A DNA stretch of 64,000 nucleotides from Nocardia neocaledoniensis. GTDB lineage: Bacteria; Actinomycetota; Actinomycetes; Mycobacteriales; Mycobacteriaceae. The notes beneath the pieces were generated by a model. That model was not told where the DNA came from, did not search any database, and saw only the letters and a list, made by a program, of their open reading frames with translations. The stretch lies in NCBI RefSeq assembly GCF_003182135.1, contig NZ_QGTL01000006.1, positions 62,001 through 126,000 on the forward strand. The letters are read 5' to 3'. This document shows, piece after piece, positions 17,340 through 26,165 of the stretch; the stretch's first letter is position 1, and every line of letters starts with the position of its first letter. Both the position numbers and the translations under genes were made by a program.

Positions 17340-17411
17340 TCGCCGAAGCGATGCCGAACCGGAATGTTGATCATGATTCCGGGGGCACGCGCGGGTCCCT
17401 ATCCTGGAGGG

Positions 17412-17792
17412 GTGCCGTACCGGGTGTTGGCCGATCTGATCGCCGTCACCCACGTCGCGTTCATCGCGTACGTGGTCGCCGGTGGTTTCCTGGCGTGGCG
17501 GTGGCCCCGGACCATCGGCGTCCATCTGGTCGCGGCGTCGTGGGGTTTCGGCACCATCCTCATCGGCTTCGACTGCCCGCTGACCTACGCCGAGAACTGG
17601 GCGCGCCGGCAGGCCGGGGTGGCCCAGCTGCCCGAGGCCGGGTTCATCGACCACTATCTGACCGGGGTGATCTATCCCGACAGCGCGCTCGGTCTGGTCC
17701 GGCTGCTGGCCGCGGTGGCGGTGCTCGTGTCGTGGGTGGGCTACTGGCGCCTGGCGCAGCGCCACCGCAGGCTCAGCTCAGGTGCCGCGTGA
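17412..17792 (+). CDS. DUF2784 membrane protein
   Basis: A 126-residue integral membrane protein with helices near 8-28, 37-55 and 98-118. The segment LTYAENWARRQAG and the later GFIDHYLTGVIYP are hallmarks of DUF2784. GTG 17412 is chosen because TATCCT at 17400-17405 lies 6 nt before it, giving a leaderless transcript; the upstream in-frame ATG would precede the promoter. The 3' end overlaps the converging thioesterase gene by 20 nt. The function is unknown. Confidence 0.85.
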   Translation: MPYRVLADLIAVTHVAFIAYVVAGGFLAWRWPRTIGVHLVAASWGFGTILIGFDCPLTYAENWARRQAGVAQLPEAGFIDHYLTGVIYPDSALGLVRLLAAVAVLVSWVGYWRLAQRHRRLSSGAA

Positions 17793-18519
17793 TCTCCCCG
17801 GCCACCTCGGCGGGGCGTTCGTCGAGGTAGAAGTGCCCGCCGGGGAAGGTCCGCAGGCGGAACGGCCCCTCGCTCACCCCGCGCCACCGCTCGGCCTGCT
17901 CGACCGTGGTGGTCGGGTCCTCGGTGCTGACGAGGGCGAGGACCGGGCAGGTCAGCACCGGGCCGGGCCGGTGCGCGTAGGTCTCCACCGCCTGGTAGTC
18001 GGCGCGCAGCGCGGGCAGGACGAGATCGGCCAGGCCCGGCTCGGTGCGCAGCAGCCGCACCGGGGCCGGGTCGGCGGCGAGCCGTTCGAGGTCGTCGATG
18101 AGGGCGTCGTCCGAGGCCAGATGCAGGCGGCCGGTGTCGACGTGGGTCGGGTCGGGGCGACCGGAGACGATCAGCGCCGCGGCGGGTTCGCCCGCGACGG
18201 CGAGGCGGCGGGCGGTCTCGTAGGCGACCGTGGCGCCCATGCTGTGCCCGAACAGCACGCGGGCCGGTCCCGGCCCGCGCAGCAGATCCTCGGCGATCCG
18301 GTCGGCCAGCTCGTGCAGGTCCGTGATCACCGGATCGGCGAGCCGGTCCTGACGGCCGGGATACTGCACCGCGATCACCTCGACACCGGCACCGAGGTGA
18401 CCCGCCAGTGCCCGGTAGGCGGGGGCCGACCCGCCACCGGGCGGGAAGCAGACGAGCCGACGGCGGGGCGCCCGATCGGCACGCAGTACCCGAAGCCATT
18501 CCGTCGCAGCGGTATTCAC
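17773..18519 (-). CDS. Type II thioesterase (alpha/beta hydrolase)
   Basis: About 248 residues of the TEII family, which free stalled acyl chains from carrier proteins of NRPS/PKS systems. The nucleophile motif is FGHSMGA, and the late acidic and histidine residues fit LALVSTEDPT and FPGGHFYL. The N-terminal LVCFPPGGGSAPAYR is the typical oxyanion strand. GTG 18519 follows a GAGGAG site; an upstream extension is possible. No NRPS/PKS lies adjacent; the lone condensation-domain gene is about 10 kb away, so the partner assembly line is probably elsewhere. Confidence 0.88.
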   Translation of the reverse strand: MNTAATEWLRVLRADRAPRRRLVCFPPGGGSAPAYRALAGHLGAGVEVIAVQYPGRQDRLADPVITDLHELADRIAEDLLRGPGPARVLFGHSMGATVAYETARRLAVAGEPAAALIVSGRPDPTHVDTGRLHLASDDALIDDLERLAADPAPVRLLRTEPGLADLVLPALRADYQAVETYAHRPGPVLTCPVLALVSTEDPTTTVEQAERWRGVSEGPFRLRTFPGGHFYLDERPAEVAGEITRHLS

Positions 18520-18568
18520 GCTGGTCCCACACTCCTCACCTGTTGTCGGCACCGCTAGGCTGGTCGGC

Positions 18569-19987
18569 GTGACCACCGCGCGGCAGCTCGTGCACGCCTA
18601 CGAGGCCGGACTGGGCCGCCCCCGCTCGGCGGCGACCGACGAACCCGATCCCGGTGCCCGGCTGGCGGCCACGCTACCGGTCTGGGCGCTGGCCGCCGGA
18701 TCGGTGGCCGCCGCGGCCGAGTCGGCGAACCGCCTCCGCGCGGCCGCGGGTCTGTCCACCGTGCCGATACGCCTGGATCCCGCGCGGATCGCCGCGGCGT
18801 TCGGCAGCGAGCGGCTGTTCCGGCGCGACGGCCGGGCGCCGTCGGTGTTCGCCGAGTTGTCCGGCTTCTTCCGCGCCCGCGACGGCTGGATCCGCACCCA
18901 TGCCAACTATCCGCACCACCGCGCACGCCTCGTCGCCGCGCTCGGCCTGCCCGCCGACGCCACCGCCGACGCCGCGATCGCCCGGTTCGCGACCATGTCC
19001 GCCGCCGAGGTGGAGGAGCTGGCCGTCGCCGCGGGAGCCATCGCGGTACGCGTGCACACCGAGGACGAATGGGCCGCGAGCCCGCAGGGCATGGCCGCCG
19101 CGACAGGTCCATTGGTCGCGATCCGGCCGCGGCCCGTCGCCGTCCCGGCGCAGCCGGTCGCCGCGCACCGATCCACCCCGATCCGGACGCACGACGACGC
19201 GGTGCGCCCCGGTGACCACCGATTCGCCGGGTACGCACCGGCCGTGTCCCAGCCGCTGCGTGGCCTGCGGGTCCTCGACCTCACCCGTGTGCTCGCCGGG
19301 CCGGTCGCGACCCGGACGCTGGCGTTGCTCGGCGCCGACGTGCTCCGCGTCGATCCGCCGCACCTGCCCGAGATCGACTGGCAGTTCCGCGACACCTGCC
19401 AGGGGAAACGCTCGACGCTGCTCGATCTGCGTGCCGATCCCGAGGTGTTCGCCGGGCTCCTCGCCGAGGCCGATGTCCTGGTGACCGGCTATCGACCGGG
19501 CGCGTTGGCCGCGGCAGGAGTGCGGGCCGTCGACCACCCGGGACTCGTCCACGCCAGTGTCTCGGCCTGGGGCGACAGCGGCCCCTGGGGCGCGCGACGC
19601 GGCTTCGACAGCATCGTCCAGGCGGCGTCGGGCATCTCCGTTCACGAAGGCGGGCCGGATCGACCGGGCGCGCTCCCCGCACAGGCGCTCGATCACGGTT
19701 CGGGCTATCTCCTCGCGGCGGGCATCATCGACGCGCTGCGCGAACGACTGGCCGACGGCCGCGGCCGCGAGGTGCGGGTATCGCTGGCCCGGACCGGCGC
19801 CTGGCTCCTCGCCGCCGCGCACCGCGCCATCGATCCCCCCGCCGCCGAGTCACCGGACCCCCGCACCGTGGTCACCCACGGCGACGTGACCACCGCCGCA
19901 CCCGCCTTCGCCGAGTACGCCGACTACCCCGCGCCCGCCCCGCCGTACGGCTCCGCGCAGCCCTTCTGGCCGAAGCGCCCCGCCTGA
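18569..19987 (+). CDS. CaiB/BaiF (class III) CoA-transferase family protein
   Basis: A 472-residue protein whose C-terminal part (from about residue 228) shows the CaiB start pattern LRGLRVLDLTRVLAGP with LGADVLRVDPP, a CoA-binding Rossmann-like region. The N-terminal 220 residues also resemble a diverged CoA-transferase half. The family moves CoA between carboxylates through an aspartyl anhydride; the catalytic aspartate cannot be assigned with certainty here. GTG 18569 is preceded by TAGGCT at 18556-18561, giving a leaderless start. It diverges from the thioesterase gene 50 nt away. Confidence 0.8.
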   Translation: MTTARQLVHAYEAGLGRPRSAATDEPDPGARLAATLPVWALAAGSVAAAAESANRLRAAAGLSTVPIRLDPARIAAAFGSERLFRRDGRAPSVFAELSGFFRARDGWIRTHANYPHHRARLVAALGLPADATADAAIARFATMSAAEVEELAVAAGAIAVRVHTEDEWAASPQGMAAATGPLVAIRPRPVAVPAQPVAAHRSTPIRTHDDAVRPGDHRFAGYAPAVSQPLRGLRVLDLTRVLAGPVATRTLALLGADVLRVDPPHLPEIDWQFRDTCQGKRSTLLDLRADPEVFAGLLAEADVLVTGYRPGALAAAGVRAVDHPGLVHASVSAWGDSGPWGARRGFDSIVQAASGISVHEGGPDRPGALPAQALDHGSGYLLAAGIIDALRERLADGRGREVRVSLARTGAWLLAAAHRAIDPPAAESPDPRTVVTHGDVTTAAPAFAEYADYPAPAPPYGSAQPFWPKRPA

Positions 19988-20018
19988 CCGCCCCGGTGGC
20001 GCCGGTCATTCCGGACGG

Positions 20019-20588
20019 TCACTCCCCCGCGATCGCCAGCAGCGCTTCGCTCAGCTGGTCACCGTCGGCGGTCGCCTGGCCCGGGGTCAGCAACCACAGC
20101 ACGCCGAGCCCCTGGACCAGCACGAAGTACAGCCGGCCGATGGCGTCGGCCTGCGCCGCGTCGAGTTCCGGATGCGCGGCCCGGACATGGGCGGACAGGT
20201 CAGCGCACGCGGTGCTCAGCTGGTCGCCCATGTGCGCTCTGGCCTCGTCCGAGCGCACGATCCGCACGATGTTCTCCAGGCTGGCCAGCATGGCTTCCTG
20301 ATTGGCCGCGAACACCGCGGGCATCGTGTTCCACAGCCGGGTGAACCCGCTCAGCAGCGAGGTGCCCGCCCCGTCGGCGATGACCTCCTCCATCGCGTCC
20401 CCGATCGCGGTGCCCAGCGCCTCGCTCAGCGCCTCGGTGACCAGCCGCTCCTTCGACCCGAAGTGATAGCCGATCGCGGCCAGGCTCACCCCGGCCGCCG
20501 CGGCGATGTCGCGCGCGGTCGCCTTGGCCACGCCGCGCTCCATGATGACCTTGCGCGCCCCCGCCAGCAGATCTTCCCGATTACCCAT
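20019..20588 (-). CDS. TetR-family regulator of the adjacent monooxygenase
   Basis: A 189-residue TetR repressor: helix-turn-helix at about 24-45 (ATARDIAAAAGVSLAAIGYH) and an all-helical effector domain. It is divergent from the flavin monooxygenase, and the 106-nt gap between them holds several overlapping AGACAT/ATGTCT palindromes, so it very likely represses both itself and the monooxygenase. The inducer is probably a lipophilic or aromatic compound. Confidence 0.9.
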   Translation of the reverse strand: MGNREDLLAGARKVIMERGVAKATARDIAAAAGVSLAAIGYHFGSKERLVTEALSEALGTAIGDAMEEVIADGAGTSLLSGFTRLWNTMPAVFAANQEAMLASLENIVRIVRSDEARAHMGDQLSTACADLSAHVRAAHPELDAAQADAIGRLYFVLVQGLGVLWLLTPGQATADGDQLSEALLAIAGE

Positions 20589-20605
20589 GACCCCGACCCT
20601 ACCGG

Positions 20606-20668
20606 AATGTCTTAGACATTTGTACTAGACATCCGTGCCAGATGCTGTTAGACATATGTCTCAGACAT
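20606..20668. promoter_or_regulatory. Tandem TetR operators
   Basis: Three palindromes share one half-site. They are AATGTCT-T-AGACATT (20606-20620), AGACAT-ATGTCT (20650-20661) and ATGTCT-C-AGACAT (20656-20668, overlapping the second), with a lone AGACAT at 20627-20632. They lie between divergent tetR and the monooxygenase and cover both likely promoters. Confidence 0.75.
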
Positions 20669-20694
20669 TCGTTCTTCAGACGGGAAGCACCATC

Positions 20695-21909
20695 ATGGCC
20701 ACCACCAGCCCCCTGCACGTTCTGGTCTCCGGCGGCGGGATCGCGGGCAACGCTGTCGCACTCCAGTTGCTGCGCAACGGCATTCGCACCACCGTGGTCG
20801 AGCGCGCCGCCGCTCCCCGCCCCGGCGGCCAGGCGGTCGACCTGCGCGGCCCCAGCAAGGTCGCCGCCGAGCGGATGGGTCTGCTCGAGGGCATCGCGAA
20901 GTACCAGCTCGACGAGCGCGGCATGTCCTACGTCGACGGCGACGGCGAGATCTACGCCAGGATGGCGATGGAGGACTTCGACGGCGCCGGCATCGTCGCC
21001 GACATCGAGATCACCCGCGGCGACCTGAACCAGGTGCTCCTGGACGCGCTCGCCGCCGCCGACACCGGCCTCCTCGACTACCGCTACGGCGAACGGATCG
21101 ACAGGATCACCCAGGACGAGGCGGGTGTGGACGTCACCTTCGCCTCCGGCGGCACCGAGCGCTTCGACCTGGTGATCGGCGCCGACGGCGTGCACTCGGC
21201 GACCCGCGCGCTCGTCTTCGGCCCGGAGGAGGAGTTCAGCACCAACCTCGGCGCCTACGGCGCCTTCTTCACCATGCCCAGCCCGGCAGGCATCGAACCC
21301 GGCTGGTTCGGGATGCGCATGATCCCCGGCGCGATGCTGGGCATCCGGCCCGACGCCGACCCGGCGACCAGCAAGGCCATCATGACCATCCGCGCCACGC
21401 CCGATCCGGCGCTGCGGCGCGACCCCGCGGCCCAGCGGGCCCTGATCCGGCGCACCTTCGCTGAGGCGGGGTGGCGCGCGCCCGAAGTGCTGGCCGCCCT
21501 GGACACCACCCCCGACTTCTACTTCGACGAAGTCGCCCGCGTGGACGTGCCCGAACTGTCCGCGGGCCGGGTCACCCTGATCGGCGACGCGGGCTACTGC
21601 GGCTCACCCCTGACCGGCATGGGCACCGCCATGGCCATCGTCGGCGCGTACGTCCTGGCCGCCGAGATCGCCGCCACCCCGGCCGATCTGACGGGCGCGC
21701 AACGCCGCTACCAGGAGGTGATCTCGCCCTTCCTCGACAAGGCGAAGGAGATTCCCGGCGGCAGTCTGGCGCTGATGCTGCCCAATTCGCGTGCCATGAC
21801 GGCCTTGGCCAAACTGAACGTGCGGATCATGATGTCGCGTCCGATGCGGCCGATCACCAAGAAGATCTATTTCGGCCACACCGACGACTTCAGCCTGCCG
21901 AACTACTGA
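20695..21909 (+). CDS. FAD-dependent monooxygenase (PHBH/UbiH family)
   Basis: A 404-residue group A flavoprotein monooxygenase. The N-terminal FAD-binding GxGxxG loop reads SGGGIAGNAVA, the middle DG motif is IGADGVHSATR, and the GD motif is LIGDAGYCGSPLTG. These enzymes hydroxylate or epoxidise aromatic and polyketide substrates and often give antibiotic (tetracycline or rifampicin) inactivation. ATG 20695 is chosen because it precedes the FAD fold directly, with GGGAAG upstream. Control by the divergent TetR suggests xenobiotic induction. It is cytoplasmic; the substrate is unknown. Confidence 0.9.
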   Translation: MATTSPLHVLVSGGGIAGNAVALQLLRNGIRTTVVERAAAPRPGGQAVDLRGPSKVAAERMGLLEGIAKYQLDERGMSYVDGDGEIYARMAMEDFDGAGIVADIEITRGDLNQVLLDALAAADTGLLDYRYGERIDRITQDEAGVDVTFASGGTERFDLVIGADGVHSATRALVFGPEEEFSTNLGAYGAFFTMPSPAGIEPGWFGMRMIPGAMLGIRPDADPATSKAIMTIRATPDPALRRDPAAQRALIRRTFAEAGWRAPEVLAALDTTPDFYFDEVARVDVPELSAGRVTLIGDAGYCGSPLTGMGTAMAIVGAYVLAAEIAATPADLTGAQRRYQEVISPFLDKAKEIPGGSLALMLPNSRAMTALAKLNVRIMMSRPMRPITKKIYFGHTDDFSLPNY

Positions 21910-21913
21910 ACCG

Positions 21914-23461
21914 CTACAGCGGAATCAGATGGTGCTTGCGCGGCCCCTGCTCGATCCGCTTGTCCCGCAACAGACGCAGGGCCTTGCGGATCTCGAGCCG
22001 GGTCTGCGAGGGCTCGATCACCGCGTCGATGTAGCCGCGCTCGGCCGCGGTCCACGGGGTGGCGACGGCGGCGTTGTAGAAGTCGACCATCTGCGCCCGG
22101 ACCGCGTCGCGCTCGGCCTCGGGGACCGCGGCCAGCTGCCTGCGCTGGGTGAGCCCGATCGCGGCCTCGGCGCCCATCACCGCGATCCGCGCGGTCGGCC
22201 AGGCCAGGTTGATGTCGCCACCGAGCTGCTTGCAGCCCATCACCGCGTACCCGCCGCCGTAAGCCTTGCGCACCACGACGGTGACGATGGGCACCGTCGC
22301 CTCCACCACCGCGTAGAAGAACCGCCCGCCCCGCTTGATGACGCCGATCTTCTCCTCTTCCACGCCGGGCAGCACGCCGGGCGTGTCGACGACGAACACC
22401 AGCGGCAGGCCGAAGGCGTCGCAGAGCCGGATGAAGTGGGCGGCCTTGTCCGAGCACCTGGCATCGATCGCTCCGCTGAAGACCAGCGGCTGATTGGCGA
22501 CGACGCCCACCGCCCGGCCGTCGACCCGGGCGAATCCGGTGATCAGGTTGCGCGCCGCCGAGGCGCCGACCTCGTGGAACTCGCCGTCGTCGAAGATGCG
22601 CACCAGCACGTCGTACATGTCGTAGCCGGCGCGGTCGGAATCGGGGATCAGGGTGTCGAGTTCGCGATCGGAGTCGGTGATCGCGGGTTCGAGTCCCGGA
22701 TTGACGACCGGTCCCTGCTCGAAGCAGTTCGACGGCATGTAGCTGAGGTAGTTCCTGGCCCAGTCGAAGGCGGCCCGCTCGTCGGGCGCGACGTGGTGGA
22801 TGGTGCCGTTCTGGGCCTGGTTGTACGCGCCGCCGAGTTCCTCGAGCGTCACCTCCTCGCCGGTGGTCTCGCGGATGATCTCGGGTCCGGTGACGAACAT
22901 GTACGCGTTCTCGGTGGCGATCAGCACGTCGGTGTTGATCGGCGCGTACACCGCGCCCGCGGCGCACTTGCCGAGCATGATCGACACCTGCGGGACCACC
23001 CCCGACAGGCCGAGCTGGCGCCTGCTCATCGCGGCGTACCAGGCCAGCGAGGTCACCGCGTCCTGCACGCGGGCGCCGCCGGAGTCGTTGATCGCGACGA
23101 ACGGGCAGCCGATCTCGGCGGCGAGATCCATCGCGGTCGCCACCTTGCGGCCGAACATCTCCCCCACCGAGCCACCGAACACCGTCTGGTCGTGCGCGAT
23201 GACCACCACGGGCCGCCCGTCGACCGTGCCGTGCCCGGTGACCACCCCGTCGCCGTACAGGCTGTCGGGCACCCCCGGCTGCCGCACCAGCGCCCCGATC
23301 TCGACGAAACTGCCGGGATCGAGCAGCATGCCGATCCGTTCGCGTGGACTGGGAATCCCCTTCGCTGCTCGTTTGGCGACTCCCACATCTCCCGCGGGCT
23401 CCTGCGCGGCTGCCAGGTTCTTTCGCAACTCTGCCAATTTCGCAGCGGTTGTCGCCTTCAC
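21914..23461 (-). CDS. Acyl-CoA carboxylase beta (carboxyltransferase) subunit
   Basis: A 515-residue carboxyltransferase of the propionyl-/methylcrotonyl-/acetyl-CoA carboxylase group (AccD/PccB type). It moves a carboxyl group from biotin to an acyl-CoA. The two crotonase-like halves are complete; oxyanion glycines are seen in INDSGGARVQ and MGCKQLGGD. No alpha (biotin) subunit lies nearby, so it must borrow one. It is transcribed convergently to the monooxygenase with 4 nt between the stops. The acyl specificity cannot be read from the sequence alone. Confidence 0.9.
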   Translation of the reverse strand: MKATTAAKLAELRKNLAAAQEPAGDVGVAKRAAKGIPSPRERIGMLLDPGSFVEIGALVRQPGVPDSLYGDGVVTGHGTVDGRPVVVIAHDQTVFGGSVGEMFGRKVATAMDLAAEIGCPFVAINDSGGARVQDAVTSLAWYAAMSRRQLGLSGVVPQVSIMLGKCAAGAVYAPINTDVLIATENAYMFVTGPEIIRETTGEEVTLEELGGAYNQAQNGTIHHVAPDERAAFDWARNYLSYMPSNCFEQGPVVNPGLEPAITDSDRELDTLIPDSDRAGYDMYDVLVRIFDDGEFHEVGASAARNLITGFARVDGRAVGVVANQPLVFSGAIDARCSDKAAHFIRLCDAFGLPLVFVVDTPGVLPGVEEEKIGVIKRGGRFFYAVVEATVPIVTVVVRKAYGGGYAVMGCKQLGGDINLAWPTARIAVMGAEAAIGLTQRRQLAAVPEAERDAVRAQMVDFYNAAVATPWTAAERGYIDAVIEPSQTRLEIRKALRLLRDKRIEQGPRKHHLIPL

Positions 23462-23576
23462 GATGCACCTACCCTCGCCAGTGTTGAGCTATCGGTCTGC
23501 AGATCTCCAGCGAGCGTAATCGACCGGGTGTCCGGGCCCGCGGCACGGCGCACGGTGGCCCGGCTACGCTCGAGCC

Positions 23577-24614
23577 GTGCCGCAGCGGATCATCCTCGAC
23601 GTCGATACCGGAATCGATGACTCGCTGGCGCTGCTGTATCTGCTGGCCTCGCCGGAGGCCGAGATCCTCGGGATCGCCGCGACGGCGGGTAACGTCGCGA
23701 CGGCGCAGGTCGCCGCCAACACCCTCGCGCTGCTGGATCTGGCGCGGGCGGGCGAGATCGAGGTCGCCGCGGGCGCGGTCGCACCGCTGGCGATCCCGTT
23801 GCGCACCACCGAGGACACCCACGGCCCGCAGGGGCTCGGGTACGCCGAGCTCCCGGTGTCGGCGCGTCGGCTCTCCGACCGATCGGCCGCGCGGATGTGG
23901 GTCGAGCTGGCCCGTGGCAACCCGGGGGCGATCGGCCTGTGCACCGGCCCGCTCACCAATCTCGCGCTGGCGCTGCGGCTCGAGCCGGAGCTGCCCCGGC
24001 TGCTGGGCCGCCTGGTGATCATGGGTGGGGCGTTCCATCATCCCGGCAACACGACCCCGACGAACGAATGGAACATCCACGTCGACCCGGAGGCCGCCAA
24101 GGAGGTGTTCGACGCGTTCTCGGCGGCGCCGCCGGACCGCAGGCCGATCGTGTGCGCGCTCGACATCACCGAGTCGATCGAGATGCGCCCCGCCCATCTG
24201 GTGGCGCTGGCCGAGGCCGCGGGCAGCGCCCCGATCGAAGCGCTCACCGGCGACGAGGGCATCGAATGGCGTTCGGCCGCAGGCGATCCGGTGATCCGGT
24301 ACCTCGTCGACGCGGTGCGCTTCTACTTCGACTTCCATCGGCTCTACGACCTCGGCTATCTGGCGCACATGCACGATCCGTTCGCCGCCGCGGTCGCGCT
24401 GGACCCCACGCTGGTGACGACCCGGCCCGCCACGGTCGACGTCGAGCTGACCGGCACCATCACCAGGGCGACCACCGTCGCCGACTGGACGGGCATGTGG
24501 GGCCGGGAACCCAACGCCGACATCGTGATCGGCACCGACCCCGCGGTGTTCTTCGACCGCCTCATCACCCGCGTCGGCGCCCTCGCCCGCCGCCTGTCCA
24601 CGGAGCCGTCATGA
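23577..24614 (+). CDS. Nucleoside hydrolase (IU-NH family)
   Basis: A 345-residue calcium-dependent ribohydrolase that splits nucleosides into base and ribose. The signature DVDTGIDD at residues 8-15 supplies the calcium-binding and catalytic aspartates. NEWNIHVDPEAA and the late MHDPFAA add the usual active-site histidine and aspartate. GTG 23577 is preceded by TACGCT at 23565-23570, a leaderless start. The stop overlaps the start of the amidohydrolase gene (ATGA), so the two are co-translated, possibly for salvage or breakdown of a nucleoside or related glycoside. Confidence 0.9.
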   Translation: MPQRIILDVDTGIDDSLALLYLLASPEAEILGIAATAGNVATAQVAANTLALLDLARAGEIEVAAGAVAPLAIPLRTTEDTHGPQGLGYAELPVSARRLSDRSAARMWVELARGNPGAIGLCTGPLTNLALALRLEPELPRLLGRLVIMGGAFHHPGNTTPTNEWNIHVDPEAAKEVFDAFSAAPPDRRPIVCALDITESIEMRPAHLVALAEAAGSAPIEALTGDEGIEWRSAAGDPVIRYLVDAVRFYFDFHRLYDLGYLAHMHDPFAAAVALDPTLVTTRPATVDVELTGTITRATTVADWTGMWGREPNADIVIGTDPAVFFDRLITRVGALARRLSTEPS

Positions 24615-25492
24615 CCGTCGATACCGCCGCCTATCTCGCCGGCTTCCGGCGCCGCCTCGACCTGCCCGCCCTCGTCGACGTGCACACCCATTTCATGCCC
24701 GATCAGGTGATGCGCAAGGTGTGGGCCTACTTCGATCAGGCGGGCCCGCTGACCGGACGGCCGTGGCCGATCACCTACCGCGACGACGAGCAGGTGCGGT
24801 TGAAGACTCTGCGCGACTTCGGTGTCCGCGCGTTCACGTCGCTGGTGTATCCGCACAAGCCGCGGATGGCGGCGTGGCTCAACGAGTGGACCGCCGAGTT
24901 CGCCGCCCGCACCCCCGATTGCCTGCACACCGCCACGTTCTATCCCGAACCGGAGGCGCCGGAGTACGTCCGTGCCGCGATCGCCGGTGGCGCCCGCGTG
25001 TTCAAGGTGCACATCCAGGTCGGTGCGTTCTCCCCGCTCGACCCGCTGCTCGATCCGGTGTGGGCGATCCTCGCCGAGTCCGGCGTGCCCGTGCTCATCC
25101 ACTGCGGATCCGGGCCCGCCCCCGGGGAATTCACCGGTCCTGTGCCCATCGGCGAACTCCTGCGGCGCTTTCCGGGTCTGCGCCTGATCATCGCCCACAT
25201 GGGCACCCCCGAGTACACCGAGTTCCTCGATCTGGCCGAGTCGCATCCGCTGCTGCGCCTGGACACCACCATGGTGTGGACCGATTTCAGCGAGTCGGAT
25301 GCCCCGTTCCCGCCGGGCGAGCGGGAACGCCTGCGCCGCTTCGGCGATCGCATCCTGTTCGGCAGCGACTTTCCCAACATCCCCTATCCGTACGCCGAGG
25401 CCGTGCGGGCACTCGAACGCCTCGACCTCGGCGACGACTGGCTGCGCAAGGTGTGCCACGACAACGCGGTCGCCCTGTTCGACCTGCGCTGA
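24611..25492 (+). CDS. Amidohydrolase 2 family metal enzyme
   Basis: A 293-residue TIM-barrel enzyme related to ACMS decarboxylase and other amidohydrolase-2 members. Metal ligands are visible in VDVHTHFMP (HxH), LIHCG, IIAHMG and LFGSDFP, the conserved final aspartate. Such proteins decarboxylate or hydrolyse small cyclic or carboxylated substrates with a Zn or Mn ion. It overlaps the nucleoside hydrolase by 4 nt; a shared catabolic step after base release is plausible but not shown. Confidence 0.85.
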   Translation: MTVDTAAYLAGFRRRLDLPALVDVHTHFMPDQVMRKVWAYFDQAGPLTGRPWPITYRDDEQVRLKTLRDFGVRAFTSLVYPHKPRMAAWLNEWTAEFAARTPDCLHTATFYPEPEAPEYVRAAIAGGARVFKVHIQVGAFSPLDPLLDPVWAILAESGVPVLIHCGSGPAPGEFTGPVPIGELLRRFPGLRLIIAHMGTPEYTEFLDLAESHPLLRLDTTMVWTDFSESDAPFPPGERERLRRFGDRILFGSDFPNIPYPYAEAVRALERLDLGDDWLRKVCHDNAVALFDLR

Positions 25493-25507
25493 ACCGCATC
25501 ACGCGGT
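25493..25507. terminator. Small hairpin between convergent genes
   Basis: A 5-bp stem ACCGC/GCGGT with a 5-nt loop, located just after the amidohydrolase stop and before the converging response-regulator gene end. It is short and may only contribute weakly to termination. Confidence 0.35.
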
Positions 25508-25526
25508 GGCGCAGGGCCGTTCGACG

Positions 25527-26165
25527 TCACGGTTCCAGGACTTTGACCGCGTACACGGCCAGCCGCACGCGGTTGTCGGTGCCGGTCTTCTCGAGCAGGT
25601 TCGCGAGGTGGCTCTTCACGGTGCTCACCCCGAGGTGGAGTCGCTCGGCGATCTCCTGGTTGCCGTGCCCCTCGGCCACCAGGCGCAGGACGTCGAGCTC
25701 GCGCGGTGTCAGGTCGGGGGCGGGCGCCGGAGCCCGCGCGGACCGCGCCGCCAGCGCCCGATCGACCAGACGGCGCAGCAGCGCCGGCGAGAAGAGCAGG
25801 TCGCCGTCGACGGTGCGCCGGATGGCGTCGAGCAGGACCGCGGGGTCGGTGTCCTTGACGAAGTAGCCCGCGGCGCCCGCGGCGAGGGCGGGGAACAGGT
25901 GCTCGTCGTCGTCGAAGGTGGTCAGCACCAGCACTTTCGCGCGGGGCGAGAGTGCCAGGATCTGCCTGGTCGCGGCGACGCCGTCGAGGCCGGGCATGCG
26001 CAGGTCCATCACGACGAGGTCGGGTGTCAGTTCGGCGTACGCGCGCACCGCCTCGACGCCGTCGGCCGCCTCGCCGATCACCGCGAGGTCGGGGGTGTCC
26101 TCGATGAGCATCCGCAGGCCCGCCCGCACCAGACGCTGGTCGTCCACCAGCAGCACCGTGATCAC
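25527..26165 (-). CDS. NarL/FixJ-family response regulator
   Basis: A 212-residue two-component response regulator. The receiver domain (1-120) has the acidic pair VDDQ, the phospho-acceptor aspartate in VVMDLRMPG and the lysine in YFVKDTD. The LuxR-type helix-turn-helix (about 150-205) includes LTPRELDVLRLVAEGHGNQE. GTG 26165 overlaps the kinase stop by 4 nt, so kinase and regulator are translated together. Target genes are not evident; the divergent multicopper oxidase is a candidate by position only. Confidence 0.93.
   Translation of the reverse strand: MITVLLVDDQRLVRAGLRMLIEDTPDLAVIGEAADGVEAVRAYAELTPDLVVMDLRMPGLDGVAATRQILALSPRAKVLVLTTFDDDEHLFPALAAGAAGYFVKDTDPAVLLDAIRRTVDGDLLFSPALLRRLVDRALAARSARAPAPAPDLTPRELDVLRLVAEGHGNQEIAERLHLGVSTVKSHLANLLEKTGTDNRVRLAVYAVKVLEP

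Noticed and set aside
15663..17765. A 700-codon minus-strand frame opposite the SDR gene
   Set aside because: It has no recognisable domain, while the opposite strand holds a clear SDR and a DUF2784 protein.
17773..18519. Type II thioesterase as part of the condensation-domain cluster
   Set aside because: It lies about 10 kb away with unrelated genes between, so membership is not supported.
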